Source: Cuspidothrix sp046080565 (GTDB lineage Bacteria; Cyanobacteriota; Cyanobacteriia; Cyanobacteriales; Nostocaceae). From it: a stretch of 64,000 nt of DNA. The notes beneath the pieces were generated by a model. The model worked only from the letters and a program-made list of their open reading frames with translations. It made no database searches and had not been told where the DNA came from. Shown one piece after another: positions 62,215-64,000 of this stretch. How positions within the stretch are numbered: the stretch's first letter is position 1; the number at the start of each line of letters is the position of its first letter. The stretch lies in assembly GCA_046080565.1 (NCBI GenBank), contig JBJTUF010000084.1, forward strand, positions 1 through 64,000, read 5' to 3'. The translations under genes were made by a program, and so were the position numbers.

Positions 62215-64000
62215 ATGGTACAGAATCATAACTCAGAATCTGGACGCGAAAACTTTAATATTTCCAGATTAGCGATTAAGTTTTCTTGGTTGACGGTGTG
62301 TTTTTGGATAGGTGTAACGGTTGCTGGTGTTCTAGCCTTCAGTTCCCTTAAATATGCTTTATTTCCAGATATCACCTTTCCAGTGGTGGTAGTAAATGCC
62401 CAAGTACCCTTAACATCTGCCTTAGAAACAGAAGAAAAACTGACGAAAATAATAGAGGAAAGTTTAAAATCAGTGCCAGGACTGGAAGATATTCGTTCAT
62501 CAACTTATCCTGGTCAAACTGCTGTAGTGTCCTCTTTTGTTGTCGGGACAAATTTAGAAACTGCAACTAACAAAGTTACAGAAATAGTCAATCAGTTAAA
62601 TTTACCCAAAAATGCCAATAAAAAAATCATTCCTTTGAATTTGAACGAATCTGCGGCTGTTAGCTATGCCATTGAAAGTTCTACTAGGAATCTTGATAAT
62701 TTACGGCAACTGGCAAAAGATAAAATAGTTCCTAGCATAGCTAAATTACCAGGAGTTTTGAAAGTCTCCCTGTTGGGTGATGGTATGAATGCACCTCCAC
62801 CAACAGCAAGTAATGGACTACCACCGGCGGGAACTCTAGTTAGATTTAATGGTAAACAGGCTTTAGCATTTCAGGTGATTAAAAAAGGAGATGCTAATAC
62901 CTTAGAAGTGGTGAGTCGGGTAGAAAAAGAAGTAGAACGGCTAAGGTCTAATTTAAAAGATGTCACTCTCACCTTAGCTGCTACCCAAGCTGAATATATT
63001 CGCAATGCTACCCATTCAACCATAGATGCACTAATAGAAGCAATTATTCTGTCGGTAGTTGTTATCTTTCCTTTTCTATGGAATTGGCAAGCTACCCTGA
63101 TTTCGGCTTTAGCTATTCCTATATCTTTGTTAGGGACATTTATTGTGATGGCAATATATGGCTTTAACTTAGAAACCATTACTCTGTTAGCTTTAGCTTT
63201 AGTAATTGGCTCAATTGTTGATGATGCCATAGTTGATGTAGAAAACATCATGCGGCATATAGAAGAGGGGAAAACTCCCCGCGAAGCGGCTTTCATTGCT
63301 ACTAAGGAAATTGGTTTAACTGTCACTGCTGCTACTTTTACGGCGGTAGCGGTATTTCTGCCTATTGGGTTAATGGGTGGGGTTATTGGTCAGTTTTTCA
63401 AACCCTTTGGGATTACTGTTTCTGCTGCTATGTTGACATCTTTGTTAGTGGCACGGACTTTATCACCGGTTTTAGCTATTTCTTGGCTCAAAGCTAAACC
63501 ATCTAATTCGCCGCCAAAGCAAAGTAAAATTTGGCTAGAATTTGACCAAGCTTACCGGAATTTGTTAGCCTGGTCTTTGCGGCATCGTATGATAGTTGTA
63601 GTTTTAGCTGTAGGTAGTTTAATTGCTGGTATTGCTCTGATTCCCCTAATTCCTAAAGGGTTTATTCCCAAACTTGACCGAGGAGAATTTAATATTGTCT
63701 ATACTGCCCCTTTACCTAGTATTCCTGCGGGTCTTGGACAAGGAAAGCCAGGAGAATTAGGACAACCAGGAGGAGGGGGAGGGCAAATGGGACAACAAGA
63801 TAAATTAGGAAATTCTTCTTTGTCTGCTGCGGCTTTGGCTGCTTTATCATCTTCTGTTCCCATTTCTAATCCTTTAAACGATTCTTTGAATGTTGCTAAG
63901 AAACTGGAAGAAGTGGTGAGAAAGTCTCCTGCTGTGGCGACGGTGTTTACAACTGTGGGTTCTCGTGAAGGTGAGCCAAATAAGGGTACGCTGTACGTTA
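62215..64000 (+). CDS. RND-family efflux transporter (AcrB type, 3' end beyond window)
   Basis: Open from ATG 62215 to the window edge (595 codons; the family is about 1030-1060). First membrane helix at residues ~22-42, then YALFPDITFPVVVV, the typical start of the periplasmic porter domain. A cluster of helices begins near 275 (IILSVVVIFPFLWN), and TM4 carries the proton-relay Asp pair in VIGSIVDDAIVDVENI near 335; further on PIGLMGGVIGQFFKPFG and a second periplasmic domain from ~485. A glycine/glutamine-rich loop (GELGQPGGGGGQMGQQDK, ~518-535) is inserted at the start of that second domain. Proton-driven export, substrate unknown; no membrane-fusion gene is visible upstream. Confidence 0.92.
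   Translation, partial: MVQNHNSESGRENFNISRLAIKFSWLTVCFWIGVTVAGVLAFSSLKYALFPDITFPVVVVNAQVPLTSALETEEKLTKIIEESLKSVPGLEDIRSSTYPGQTAVVSSFVVGTNLETATNKVTEIVNQLNLPKNANKKIIPLNLNESAAVSYAIESSTRNLDNLRQLAKDKIVPSIAKLPGVLKVSLLGDGMNAPPPTASNGLPPAGTLVRFNGKQALAFQVIKKGDANTLEVVSRVEKEVERLRSNLKDVTLTLAATQAEYIRNATHSTIDALIEAIILSVVVIFPFLWNWQATLISALAIPISLLGTFIVMAIYGFNLETITLLALALVIGSIVDDAIVDVENIMRHIEEGKTPREAAFIATKEIGLTVTAATFTAVAVFLPIGLMGGVIGQFFKPFGITVSAAMLTSLLVARTLSPVLAISWLKAKPSNSPPKQSKIWLEFDQAYRNLLAWSLRHRMIVVVLAVGSLIAGIALIPLIPKGFIPKLDRGEFNIVYTAPLPSIPAGLGQGKPGELGQPGGGGGQMGQQDKLGNSSLSAAALAALSSSVPISNPLNDSLNVAKKLEEVVRKSPAVATVFTTVGSREGEPNKGTLYV

Noticed and set aside
62871..63326. 151-codon minus-strand ORF
   Set aside because: It is antisense to the membrane region of the RND transporter, whose frame has clear family motifs.
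1..64000. tRNA, rRNA or known riboswitch
   Set aside because: None recognised by eye in the intergenic spaces; a covariance-model scan would be decisive and could not be run.

Overview
The window is AT-rich bacterial DNA from a filamentous, heterocyst-forming cyanobacterium (order Nostocales). The evidence is the many GCGATCGC (HIP1) octamers, an uptake-hydrogenase maturation gene (hypF) preceded by an NHL-repeat gene as in Nostoc/Anabaena, a PatA-type PATAN response regulator, and above all a long cluster that reads like the heterocyst envelope polysaccharide (HEP) island, including HepA-like and HepC-like proteins. Short inverted-repeat elements and hairpins typical of Nostocales fill many intergenic spaces. 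I see no rRNA, tRNA, CRISPR array, transposase gene or prophage.

Layout. 1-4.7 kb (minus strand): hypF (cut by the window edge), an NHL propeller gene and a TPR gene resembling the 'extended hyp operon', with the remnant of a Uma2-family gene between them on the other strand. 5.1-8.1 kb: small unrelated genes (membrane coiled-coil protein, YbjQ-family protein, secreted TPR protein, a 49-residue ORF). 8.4-13.0 kb (plus strand): a compact NAD operon pncB-nadD-nrtR-nadE; a perfect palindrome overlaps a sigma70-like promoter ahead of pncB. 13.2-17.3 kb (minus): a ROCO gene (LRR-Roc-COR) split by one in-frame TAG, then an Rpn-family nuclease. 17.5-20.4 kb: a GspE/PilB ATPase and an orphan MalK/UgpC-type ATPase.

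20.6-55.4 kb is dominated by cell-envelope polysaccharide genes. From 55447 down to 29815, eighteen genes lie on the minus strand: rfbF, an FAD oxidase, an SDR epimerase, two PhyH-type dioxygenases around a GT2, rfbC, a SAF-domain oxidoreductase, a GT4, a Wzc-like copolymerase, then hepC, hepA, eight glycosyltransferase-type genes (counting the divergent 38.3 kb gene) and an O-antigen-ligase/polymerase-type membrane protein. The likely division of labour is nucleotide-sugar supply and tailoring (rfbF, SDR, rfbC, oxidoreductases), chain assembly (GT2/GT4 enzymes, HepC), export (HepA) and length control/polymerisation (Wzc-like, Wzy-like). A PIG-L deacetylase, a GT4 and a large surface propeller protein lie next to it on the plus strand.

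55.9-59.7 kb (minus) holds a TerY-P-type triad (vWA protein, PP2C phosphatase, kinase-like protein with TPRs), a signalling unit otherwise linked to tellurite-type stress systems. 60.5-64.0 kb (plus) holds a PatA/PixG-like response regulator and the start of an RND efflux pump. No comparison or search was run; family calls come from reading motifs and gene order.
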